A DNA stretch of 15,159 bases. Source: Bacillota bacterium (GTDB taxonomy: Bacteria > Bacillota > Negativicutes > Sporomusales > Sporomusaceae). This document shows, in pieces, positions 8,510 through 14,265 of this stretch (its first letter is position 1; each line of letters begins with the position of its first letter). The notes beneath the pieces were generated by a model. That model was not told the origin of the DNA. It worked only from the letters and a program-made list of their open reading frames with translations, and did not search any database. The stretch is taken from contig JAEZVB010000142.1 in NCBI GenBank assembly GCA_023443285.1, positions 1 through 15,159 of the forward strand. Direction: 5' to 3'. Position numbers and translations under genes: made by a program.

Positions 8510-8821
8510 CTATACTAATTTGGTTCTGTCTACATACTTAGTATGAAACAGTTCTTCGGCCAAATGGCTAAGCGGGTTTTGCGCAAACTTCTTGTACACA
8601 TCGGTCACAGCCTGATTGTTATGGCTTTGACGGATTTTTTGTTTTTCATCATCCTTATAGATGCCTTGCGCCCGCATTTTGATGTATTTTGTGCGGTCTT
8701 GCACCAGATCGGTAGCAACATAGGCTCCGGTCCACAAGACTGCAGCAGCAACGCCCGCAATTCCTATGAATTCACGCCGTGATACTTTCACAGCCTTTTC
8801 TACATAATCATAATGCGCCAC
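8510..8821 (-). CDS. [FeFe]-hydrogenase small subunit with Tat signal
   Basis: The protein has 103 aa and starts at GTG 8821, with GGAGGG 6 nt upstream. Residues 14-20 are SRREFIG, a twin-arginine motif, followed by the hydrophobic stretch IAGVAAAVLWTGAYVA. The remainder (KQKIRQSHNNQAVTDVYKKF...HLAEELFHTKYVDR) matches the iron hydrogenase small subunit family, which in Desulfovibrio wraps around the catalytic subunit. Since the large subunit here has no signal peptide, this protein probably carries it through the Tat pathway, as known for periplasmic [FeFe]-hydrogenases. Whether the signal is cleaved or stays as an anchor cannot be told from the sequence. The gene lies 12 nt downstream of the large subunit gene and is surely co-expressed with it. 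Confidence 0.9.
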   Translation of the reverse strand: MAHYDYVEKAVKVSRREFIGIAGVAAAVLWTGAYVATDLVQDRTKYIKMRAQGIYKDDEKQKIRQSHNNQAVTDVYKKFAQNPLSHLAEELFHTKYVDRTKLV

Positions 8822-8833
8822 TATTTTCCCTCC

Positions 8834-10093
8834 TTATGACCAAGGCAGTACGGCCTTGGCTTTGTCCAGCCAGGAAGTACCCATTGGGTTGATTGGTTGA
8901 CCGCCGCCGTTAACACAGCCAGCAGGACAATTCATGATTTCAATGAAATGATATGGCGATTTACCGGCTTTAACTTCTTCCAGAAGCGGTTTTACATTTT
9001 CTTTGATGCCGTGGGCTACAGCTACTTTCAAAGTAACTTCCTTGCCGGTTTTAGCATCTTTCATAGTAACACTGGCTTCTTTTACGCCTTTGAGGCCACG
9101 AACAGGCTTGAATTCAAGCACATCTAGCTCTTTGCCGGTGATTACGAAGTACGCAGTCCTGAGTGCTGCTTCCATTACGCCGCCGGTATTAGCAAAGATG
9201 GTACCTGCACCGGTGTATTGCGCCAAAGGATTATCTTTGTCGGCAAACTCAGCAACAGTCTTAATATCAATATTGAGCTTCTTAAACAGACGAGCCAAAT
9301 CCCGGGTAGTGAGAACTACATCTATATCAGGATAGCTGCCTGATTGACCCTGCGTTTTCCAATAATGCGAAGCGCTGGTAAATTCGGGACGCGAAGCTTC
9401 AAACTTCTTGGCAGTACAGGGCATAACGCCTACCATAAACACATTTTCGGGTTTAACCTTCCAGACTTCTTTGGCTCCATAGGTTTTTCCGAGCGCGCCG
9501 GCCATCATCATTGGTGATTTGGCGGAAGACATATTCGGCAAAAGCTCTGGATAATACAGTTCGGCATAGCGAACCCAGGCCGGACAACAGGAAGTAAACT
9601 GAGGTAATGGTCCTAAGTGATGCTCTGAGGGCTCACCGAGTGCATAATGGCGAATCTTGCCAATAAGCTCCATACCTTCTTCCATGATAGTCTGGTCAGC
9701 AGTAAAGTTGGTATCAAGAACTTTAAAGCCTGCCTGTTTCATTGCCCCATACATTTTTTCTGTTACCAGGCTGCCTGGTTCCATTCCGAACTCCTCACCA
9801 ATAGCAACGCGAACAGCCGGAGCAATGGTAGCAACAACAGTCAGTTGCTTGTTCTTGAGTTTGTCAATAACCTTATCCACTACGTCAACCGTGTCTTTAG
9901 GAGCACCAAACGGACAGTTGACAAGGCATTGACCACAAGAAATACATTTCTCGCTGTTGATCTTGTGAATGGCACCATACTTACCATCAATTGCATCTGT
10001 TGGACAGAATGCCTTACACGAGTCACAGCCCTTGCATGTCTTGCGGTCAATTTCAATAATACGGGTTACCTCTTGTGATTGAAAACCTTTCAA
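8834..10093 (-). CDS. [FeFe]-hydrogenase catalytic (large) subunit
   Basis: The enzyme interconverts H2 with protons and electrons at an H-cluster. The protein has 419 aa and starts at TTG 10093, with AGGAGG 7 nt upstream. Two [4Fe-4S] sites lie at the N-terminus: Cys 20, 23, 26, 30 and Cys 50, 53, 56, 60. The three H-cluster signatures are all intact: TSCCPAW (about 167-173, proton-relay Cys169 and cluster ligand Cys170), MPCTAKKFE (224-232) and MNCPAGCVNGGGQP (387-400). The length and the simple two-cluster N-terminus match the Desulfovibrio periplasmic type, not the longer cytoplasmic electron-bifurcating type. No signal peptide is visible; export is presumably via the Tat signal of the small subunit. 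Together with the cytochrome b it likely forms an outward-facing, quinone-linked complex, most simply an uptake hydrogenase; direction is inferred. Maturation genes hydEFG are not in this window. Confidence 0.96.
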   Translation of the reverse strand: MKGFQSQEVTRIIEIDRKTCKGCDSCKAFCPTDAIDGKYGAIHKINSEKCISCGQCLVNCPFGAPKDTVDVVDKVIDKLKNKQLTVVATIAPAVRVAIGEEFGMEPGSLVTEKMYGAMKQAGFKVLDTNFTADQTIMEEGMELIGKIRHYALGEPSEHHLGPLPQFTSCCPAWVRYAELYYPELLPNMSSAKSPMMMAGALGKTYGAKEVWKVKPENVFMVGVMPCTAKKFEASRPEFTSASHYWKTQGQSGSYPDIDVVLTTRDLARLFKKLNIDIKTVAEFADKDNPLAQYTGAGTIFANTGGVMEAALRTAYFVITGKELDVLEFKPVRGLKGVKEASVTMKDAKTGKEVTLKVAVAHGIKENVKPLLEEVKAGKSPYHFIEIMNCPAGCVNGGGQPINPMGTSWLDKAKAVLPWS

Positions 10094-10211
10094 GACAAAA
10101 CCTCCTCACCCATGAAAATTAGATATTATGCCAGTGTACAACGATTATGATTGTGAAAATTAGAACTTTTGGAGCCTATGAATTACTGCAAAAAATAAAC
10201 GCTATATTTTA

Positions 10212-10240
10212 ACTGTAATTTATATTGTATGACTTGTCAA
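10212..10240 (-). promoter_or_regulatory. Candidate promoter of the hydrogenase operon
   Basis: On the minus strand a perfect TTGACA (10235-10240) is followed after 17 nt by TACAGT (10212-10217), which matches the -10 consensus at four of six bases. The leader to the TTG start would be about 110 nt. An 8-bp inverted repeat sits 16 bp upstream of the -35. Confidence 0.55.
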
Positions 10241-10256
10241 TAATATTGGAATAGTC

Positions 10257-10277
10257 TGAAATAAGTTATTTATTTCA
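10257..10277. repeat. Inverted repeat in the divergent region, possible operator
   Basis: TGAAATAA (10257-10264) and TTATTTCA (10270-10277) are exact inverted copies with a 5-nt spacer. The site is just upstream of the hydrogenase -35 and about 85 nt before the divergent 74-aa gene, so a bound regulator could touch both. The spacing does not fit the Rex operator. Confidence 0.4.
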
Positions 10278-10303
10278 CTTTATTCAAATTATCACAAGAA
10301 CAG

Positions 10304-10333
10304 TTTAAAATTTTACCAATCAATGCATACTAT
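10304..10333 (+). promoter_or_regulatory. Weak candidate promoter of the 74-aa gene
   Basis: TTTAAA (10304-10309) and TACTAT (10328-10333) are 18 nt apart, each matching four of six consensus bases. It is the best sigma-A-like candidate I see upstream of the rightward ORF, but in such AT-rich sequence a chance match is quite possible. Confidence 0.25.
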
Positions 10334-10343
10334 TACCAAAGCG

Positions 10344-10364
10344 ATACTACGGGAGGTGTAGTAT
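10344..10364 (+). promoter_or_regulatory. Hairpin presenting the ribosome binding site of the 74-aa gene
   Basis: ATACTAC (10344-10350) and GTAGTAT (10358-10364) are perfect inverted copies. The 7-nt loop is exactly GGGAGGT, the ribosome binding site, and the last two stem bases are the A and T of the start codon (10363). The RNA could expose or hide the start region depending on folding. Confidence 0.5.
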
Positions 10365-10587
10365 GAGTCATCATGTCACAGATATACTGGACATAGCAAG
10401 TCAGCTTGCCAACCTTAAAGATATTGACTACAAAAATACATTAGCCATTACCGTCCTAATAGAACTATTCATTGACAAAGGTCTTTTTACCAGACAGGAA
10501 TTTGCCCAGAAAGCTCAAGAACTGGAATCGGCTTCACTAGCTGAGATCATAATGAAACGGCGTTCGGAATTACGAACGCCGCGGTAA
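10363..10587 (+). CDS. Small protein of unknown function, divergent from the hydrogenase operon
   Basis: This 74-aa product is one of two rightward genes. A strong ribosome binding site, GGGAGGT, lies 5 nt before ATG 10363, and a proper terminator follows at 10650-10685, so I treat it as real. I do not recognise the family. The sequence looks all-helical and soluble, with no signal peptide, membrane segment or cysteine. It has an acidic-hydrophobic first half (ILDIASQLANLKDIDY), a middle segment LIELFIDKGLFTRQEFAQKA that resembles a generic helix-turn-helix-like packing motif, and a basic tail (MKRRSELRTPR). The last codons overlap a 9-bp hairpin (10558-10581). Sharing a 269-bp intergenic region with the hydrogenase suggests possible co-regulation but proves nothing about function. 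Confidence 0.7.
   Translation: MSHHVTDILDIASQLANLKDIDYKNTLAITVLIELFIDKGLFTRQEFAQKAQELESASLAEIIMKRRSELRTPR
10558..10581. repeat. Hairpin inside the 3' end of the 74-aa gene
   Basis: CGGCGTTCG (10558-10566) pairs exactly with CGAACGCCG (10573-10581), with a 6-nt loop. It ends 3 nt before the stop codon and is not followed by a T-run, so it is not a terminator. It may stabilise the 3' end of the mRNA or simply reflect codon choice in an Arg-rich tail. Confidence 0.45.
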
Positions 10588-10649
10588 AGGCAACTTGGCC
10601 TGTTTGCCTGTTAGGAACCGCCGGCTATATACTGGCAAAAAAATCACGT

Positions 10650-10685
10650 AAAAAAATAGCTGGAATTTCTTCCAGCTATTTTTTT
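10650..10685. terminator. Bidirectional terminator between the 74-aa gene and hpf
   Basis: The A-run plus TAGCTGGAA (10650-10665) and TTCCAGCTA plus T-run (10670-10685) are fully complementary, with a 4-nt loop. T-tracts occur on both strands, so it can end the rightward 74-aa gene and the leftward hpf gene, which converge here. Confidence 0.95.
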
Positions 10686-10691
10686 GTTAGT

Positions 10692-11240
10692 TTAGAATTC
10701 CGGTTCAATTAACCCATAACGGCCATCTTTACGACGATATACCACATTTACTTCCTCTGTGTCTGAATTAGCAAACACATAAAAATCGTGATTGATCAGA
10801 TTCATTTGCATAACGGCCTCATCAACAGCCATCGGCTTTACTGCAAATCGCTTGGTTTTTACAATGTTGAACTCATCTTCATTAGCAGCCGCCACATTAG
10901 ACAGTGATGCCGCGGGAATAAATTCGGTCTTAAAGCTGCCGCTTTTAAGTTTGCGAGCCAGCTTGGTTTTATATTTTTCAATTTGCTTTTCCAGCTTTTC
11001 AATAACCAGATCAATGGAGGTATACATATCAAGGGTCTCTTCTTCGCCCCGAAGCAGTATTCCATTGATAGGCACGGTAACCTCAACAATGTGCCGGCCT
11101 TTACTAACTGTGAGGATTGCAGTAATTTCGCCCATGCTTGCACCATCAAAATATTTGGTGATTTTGCCCACACGCTTGGCGACATAGTCTTTTAGTGCTG
11201 GTGTTACATCAATGTTTTTTCCTCGTACTGTAATTGCCAT
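10692..11240 (-). CDS. hpf: Long-form ribosome hibernation promoting factor
   Basis: The factor binds the small ribosomal subunit and, in its long form, joins two 70S ribosomes into inactive 100S dimers in slow growth. The N-terminal S30AE/RaiA domain (ITVRGKNIDVTPALKDYVAKRVGKITKYF) spans about residues 1-100. The C-terminal dimerisation domain (KRFAVKPMAVDEAVMQMNLINHDFYVFANSDTEEVNVVYRRKDGRYGLIEPE) closes the protein, so this is the long form. The start at ATG 11240 (182 aa) has AGGGG 9 nt upstream; the in-frame ATG at 11249 abuts that AGGGG directly and is less likely. A sigma-H-type promoter lies at 11276-11304. The gene is monocistronic, between the cspA terminator and the bidirectional terminator. 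It is also called raiA or yvyD. Confidence 0.95.
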   Translation of the reverse strand: MAITVRGKNIDVTPALKDYVAKRVGKITKYFDGASMGEITAILTVSKGRHIVEVTVPINGILLRGEEETLDMYTSIDLVIEKLEKQIEKYKTKLARKLKSGSFKTEFIPAASLSNVAAANEDEFNIVKTKRFAVKPMAVDEAVMQMNLINHDFYVFANSDTEEVNVVYRRKDGRYGLIEPEF

Positions 11241-11275
11241 ATTACTCATCCCCTTTCCAGGTTCCTATATATCTA

Positions 11276-11304
11276 ATATTCCCTGCAAAATTAAAAATTC
11301 CTGT
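11276..11304 (-). promoter_or_regulatory. Sigma-H-type promoter of hpf
   Basis: On the minus strand ACAGGAATT (11296-11304) and AGGGAATAT (11276-11284), 11 nt apart, match the Bacillus sigma-H consensus RNAGGAWWW / RNNGAATWW at every defined base. The predicted transcript begins about 28 nt before the hpf start. B. subtilis hpf (yvyD) is known to be under sigma-H and sigma-B, which supports the call. An A11 tract (11336-11346 complement) lies farther upstream. Confidence 0.75.
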
Positions 11305-11433
11305 CCAAACATTCATTATATTTTGCTTTTTCTACTTTTTTTTTTTACATAACGAGAGAAATCAGCTCATTCTTGGGTAAAAAATGTAAACAGCTGTAGT
11401 GATACGAAAAGTATAGTTTGTGTTAGGGCAATC

Positions 11434-11461
11434 AAAAACCCGGCGAAATTAATCGCCGGGT
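11434..11461 (-). terminator. Terminator of cspA
   Basis: ACCCGGCGA (11438-11446) pairs with TCGCCGGGT (11453-11461). On the minus strand the stem is followed by TTTTTG. It lies 18 nt past the cspA stop. Confidence 0.9.
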
Positions 11462-11479
11462 ATTTATGTCGAATAAAAA

Positions 11480-11680
11480 CTAGTTAGCCTTGTAAACGTT
11501 GCTGGCTTGCGGTCCACGAGCGCCTTCAACGATTTCAAATTCAACTTGCTGGCCTTCATTCAGAGTCTTGAAGCCCTCGTCTTGAATAGCAGAGAAGTGT
11601 ACGAAAACGTCGCCGCCATCTTCTCTTTCAATAAATCCATAACCTTTTTCAGCGCTAAACCATTTAACTTTACCAATCAT
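11480..11680 (-). CDS. cspA: Cold-shock protein, CspA/CspB family
   Basis: This 66-aa single cold-shock domain (OB fold) binds single-stranded RNA and DNA and acts as an RNA chaperone. Both nucleic-acid-binding motifs are intact: RNP1 KGYGFIER (about residues 12-19) and RNP2 VFVHF (about 25-29). The surface aromatics W8, F9, F16, F26, F29 are in place. The start at ATG 11680 has AGGAGGAG 7 nt upstream. The gene has its own near-consensus promoter (11735-11763) and terminator, so it is a one-gene transcript; the leader of about 48 nt contains two alternative hairpins. Confidence 0.95.
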   Translation of the reverse strand: MIGKVKWFSAEKGYGFIEREDGGDVFVHFSAIQDEGFKTLNEGQQVEFEIVEGARGPQASNVYKAN

Positions 11681-11734
11681 GTGAAACTCCTCCTAAGATT
11701 GAACTACCGACTGCTTTTCACAGTCACAAGTGAA

Positions 11735-11763
11735 AGTATAGCATAAAATGGTACTACTGTCAA
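11735..11763 (-). promoter_or_regulatory. Vegetative promoter of cspA
   Basis: Perfect TTGACA (11758-11763) and TATACT (11735-11740) are 17 nt apart on the minus strand. The -35 is only 10 bp from the end of glnQ, and I see no terminator between glnQ and cspA, so glnQ transcripts may read into cspA. Confidence 0.85.
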
Positions 11764-11773
11764 TTTATAATAT

Positions 11774-12493
11774 CTATAATATCTTAGAAAGGAACGCCTT
11801 GGTACGCTCTTCCTTGGCGTGCAAAAACACCTCATCAGGCAAACCTTCTTCAACAATCCGGCCTTCATCCATAAAGATCACTCGATCACCCACTTCGCGG
11901 GCAAAACCCATTTCATGGGTAACCACAGCCATAGTCATACCCTCATTAGCCAGGTTTTTCATGACATCAAGTACTTCTTTAATCATCTCAGGATCAAGCG
12001 CCGATGTCGGCTCATCAAACAGCATGACCTTTGGTTTCATGGCAAGAGCCCGGGCAATGGCCACCCGTTGCTGCTGACCACCTGATAACTGTTCAGGATA
12101 CGCAGTGGCTTTATCGGAAAGCCCGACCTTTTCCAGCAAAGCAAGGGCCACCTTTTCGGCTTCGGCTTTTGGCATTTTGCGGACTTTTACCGGTGCCAGC
12201 GAAATATTTTGTAGCACCGTCATATGGGGAAACAGGTTGAAGCGTTGAAAAACCATACCTACTTCTTCCCTAACTTTATTAATATTAGCTTCACTGGTAA
12301 GCGGAATACCGTCCACAATAATTTCGCCTTCTGTCGGCTGTTCGAGATAATTAATACAGCGCAGCAGTGTACTTTTTCCTGAGCCGCTCGGTCCAATGAT
12401 AACAACAACCTCTTGTTCACTAATATGAGCGCTAACATCTTTTAGCACATGTAAATTACCAAATTTTTTATGAAGGTTTTTAATGCTTATCAT
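11774..12493 (-). CDS. glnQ: Glutamine/polar amino acid ABC transporter, ATP-binding protein
   Basis: This 239-aa ATPase powers the uptake system. Motifs in order: Walker A GPSGSGKST (34-42), Q-loop VFQRFNLFPHMTV, ABC signature LSGGQQQRVAIARAL, Walker B VMLFDEPTSALDP, and switch histidine in VVTHEMGFAREV. All are intact and typical of the polar amino acid (PAAT) family. A longer ORF reaches 12526, but I choose ATG 12493: GGAGGT lies 9 nt upstream and the protein then starts MISIKNLHKKFG, as family members do. The start overlaps the glnP stop by 14 nt, so translation is probably coupled. The symbol follows the similarity of the companion binding protein to GlnH; the transported amino acid is not proven. 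Confidence 0.93.
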   Translation of the reverse strand: MISIKNLHKKFGNLHVLKDVSAHISEQEVVVIIGPSGSGKSTLLRCINYLEQPTEGEIIVDGIPLTSEANINKVREEVGMVFQRFNLFPHMTVLQNISLAPVKVRKMPKAEAEKVALALLEKVGLSDKATAYPEQLSGGQQQRVAIARALAMKPKVMLFDEPTSALDPEMIKEVLDVMKNLANEGMTMAVVTHEMGFAREVGDRVIFMDEGRIVEEGLPDEVFLHAKEERTKAFLSKIL

Positions 12494-13154
12494 CGGTCTT
12501 GTACCTCCGCTCAAGATAATCCACAAAGCGAGATATAGTAAACGTCATAATGAGATAAATAAAGGCCACAGTAACCCAAATTTCAAAGGAGCCATAGGTA
12601 CGGGCAATAATGAGTTGTCCGCGGCGTGTAAGCTCTTCAAAGCCGATTACCGACACCAAGGAAGAATCCTTCAGCATGGCAATAAATTCGTTACCTAAGG
12701 GCGGAATAATGCGTTTAAACGCCTGCGGTAAAATTATGTAACGCATAGTCTGCACCCAGGTCATCCCTAGCGAGCGTCCTGCCTCCATCTGGCCTTTGTC
12801 AATCGACTGAATACCTGCCCGGAAAATCTCAGCTACATAGGCACCGCTATTAATACTGCAAGCAGTAATTGCGGCAAGGAAGGGATCAATTCGCTGTCCA
12901 ATAATGATCGGCAACGCAAAGTAAATAAGAAAAATCTGGACCAATAGAGGCGTACCCCGAATAAAGTCAACATAGATAGCCGCCAATGTCTTAACAGGCC
13001 ATAACGTTGACAACCGCGCCATTCCGACAAACATACCAATTAAAAGACCAAAACCAACACTTAGCACGGTAATCTGTACAGTAACGCCGGCTCCCATCAA
13101 TAGTAGTGGAAATGACTGCAGAATTAACTCAAAATCAAAGTTCAAATTCCTCAC
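12480..13154 (-). CDS. glnP: Glutamine/polar amino acid ABC transporter, permease
   Basis: The permease has 224 aa with about five membrane segments. It carries the EAA loop that contacts the ATPase (EAGRSLGMTWVQTMRYIILPQAFKRIIPPLGN, about residues 143-174) and the FIRGTPLLVQIFLIYFALP motif of the HisM/GlnP family. The start is uncertain. GTG 13154 gives the longest frame but sits right against AAGG; TTG 13145 has AAGG at 9 nt and yields MNFDFELILQSF, closer to homologs. Two overlapping promoter-like elements lie directly upstream, after the terminator behind glnH, so glnP-glnQ can be transcribed apart from the binding protein. Confidence 0.92.
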   Translation of the reverse strand: MRNLNFDFELILQSFPLLLMGAGVTVQITVLSVGFGLLIGMFVGMARLSTLWPVKTLAAIYVDFIRGTPLLVQIFLIYFALPIIIGQRIDPFLAAITACSINSGAYVAEIFRAGIQSIDKGQMEAGRSLGMTWVQTMRYIILPQAFKRIIPPLGNEFIAMLKDSSLVSVIGFEELTRRGQLIIARTYGSFEIWVTVAFIYLIMTFTISRFVDYLERRYKTDDKH

Positions 13155-13164
13155 CCTTACTCAA

Positions 13165-13224
13165 ATTATATAAGGTTGCTAAAAATCCCATGTCAATTAT
13201 ATGCGGACAACCAGTAGGTGTCAA
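13165..13224 (-). promoter_or_regulatory. Promoter(s) of glnPQ, two overlapping elements
   Basis: Element 1 on the minus strand is perfect: TTGACA (13219-13224), 17 nt, TATAAT (13196-13201). Element 2 starts on the last base of that -10: TTGACA (13191-13196), then TATATA (13167-13172) at 18 nt. Element 2 would leave almost no leader before GTG 13154, so element 1 is the likelier working promoter. Confidence 0.75.
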
Positions 13225-13227
13225 TAA

Positions 13228-13257
13228 GAAAACGGCGCGTTACCGCGCCGCTTTTTT
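13228..13257. terminator. Terminator/attenuator between glnH and glnP
   Basis: CGGCGCG (13233-13239) pairs with CGCGCCG (13244-13250), with a 4-nt loop. On the minus strand the stem is followed by TTTTCTTATT. Partial termination here would give more binding protein than permease, a common arrangement. A T-run also lies on the plus side. Confidence 0.85.
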
Positions 13258-13265
13258 GTTAACCC

Positions 13266-14057
13266 TTACTGGGGAGGCTTCTTGCCAAACCACTTGACAT
13301 AAATCTTTTCATACTCGCCATTTTTCCTTAACTCTTCTAGCGCCTTGTTGATTTTGTCAGCTAATTCGGTATTTTTCTTGGCAGTAGCAATCCCATACTC
13401 TTCTGCACTAAGCGGTTCGCCTACGATTTTGGCATCTTTGCTGGCAGTTTGGGTAATGTAATACTCGTTAACAGGCAAATCATTCACCACTGCGTCAACG
13501 CCGCCATTTTTCAGCTCAATGAAGGCCTCAGGAGCCGTGTTAAATTCACGGACTTTGGCGTCTTTAACTTTTTTTGCTTCTGTGGCACCGGTAGTACCTA
13601 TTTGTACGGCAATCCGTTTGCCGTCAAGATCTTTAAAACTCTTAATAGTATTGTTGTCAGCTTTGACAACTACTGACAAGCCAGACTTATAATACGGCTT
13701 AGTGAAATTAAGCTTCTTAGCTCGTTCGGCGGTAATCGTCATAGCCGAGATAGCAACATCAATGTTACCGGCTTCCAGCGCCGGGATTAGGCCATCAAAG
13801 CCCATGCTTTGCACTTGGACTTCAGCGCCCATTTGCTTGCCAATAGCCCTAATCAGATCCATATCAAATCCAACATACTCTTTGCTTTTTTCGTCCTGGA
13901 ATTCAAACGGTGCAAACGCGGTATCAGAACCAACCTTGATCACTTTGGTCTTTGCCGGCTCAGCGGGTTTTGCCGACTGTTGTCCACCGCAGCCTGCCAA
14001 ACCAAATGCCAGTACAAACATAACGGTAACAGCTAACGCAATCAGTTTTCTAGACAC
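13266..14057 (-). CDS. glnH: Glutamine/polar amino acid ABC transporter, substrate-binding lipoprotein
   Basis: The protein has 263 aa and starts at GTG 14057, with GGGGGGAG 7 nt upstream. A basic N-terminus and hydrophobic stretch end in the lipobox LAGC, so Cys23 is lipidated and the protein is anchored outside the cytoplasmic membrane. The mature part is a type 3 solute-binding domain: SDTAFAPFEF, YVGFDMDLIRAIGK, AMTITAERAKKLNFTKPYYKSG, KDLDGKRIAVQIGTTG and GEYEKIYVKWFG follow E. coli GlnH closely in order and wording, hence the symbol. The ligand is likely glutamine or another polar amino acid. It is first in the transporter operon and is separated from glnPQ by a terminator and a second promoter. 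Confidence 0.93.
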   Translation of the reverse strand: MSRKLIALAVTVMFVLAFGLAGCGGQQSAKPAEPAKTKVIKVGSDTAFAPFEFQDEKSKEYVGFDMDLIRAIGKQMGAEVQVQSMGFDGLIPALEAGNIDVAISAMTITAERAKKLNFTKPYYKSGLSVVVKADNNTIKSFKDLDGKRIAVQIGTTGATEAKKVKDAKVREFNTAPEAFIELKNGGVDAVVNDLPVNEYYITQTASKDAKIVGEPLSAEEYGIATAKKNTELADKINKALEELRKNGEYEKIYVKWFGKKPPQ

Positions 14058-14098
14058 GTATGTACTCCCCCCTCAATTTGTAAAAGATCTCCTAAATA

Positions 14099-14127
14099 AT
14101 TATACGAGCATGTTCAATATTAAACAA
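14099..14127 (-). promoter_or_regulatory. Promoter of glnH
   Basis: On the minus strand TTGTTT (14122-14127) and a perfect TATAAT (14099-14104) are 17 nt apart, giving a leader of about 35 nt. Confidence 0.65.
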
Positions 14128-14214
14128 GTAGTTTTACATGTATACATAATTTTTTCAGTATGTCCACAGACAAAACACGTCCAGTAGCTTCTTTCCCCCC
14201 AAGGCATGCGAAAA

Positions 14215-14236
14215 CCCGGGATATCATTATCCCGGG
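14215..14236 (-). terminator. Terminator after the zinc-ribbon gene
   Basis: CCCGGGATA (14215-14223) pairs with TATCCCGGG (14228-14236), with a 4-nt loop. On the minus strand it is followed by TTTTCGC, a short T-tract. It lies 29 nt past the stop of the zinc-ribbon gene. Confidence 0.8.
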
Positions 14237-14265
14237 CGGTTTTATCACATCTATTGTAATATGTA

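Noticed and set aside
10150..10300. Possible Rex redox-sensor operator upstream of the hydrogenase
   Set aside because: Only isolated half sites (TTGTGAAAA near 10152, ATCACAA near 10291) occur, about 140 bp apart; no complete TTGTGA-N-TCACAA palindrome.
11336..11346. T11 run as a rightward terminator
   Set aside because: No hairpin precedes it and no rightward gene lies upstream; it is more likely an A-tract upstream of the hpf promoter.
12494..12526. Upstream extension of glnQ (MWIILSGGTRP)
   Set aside because: It has no ribosome binding site and would place GGAGGT inside the coding region; homologs begin at the ATG at 12493.
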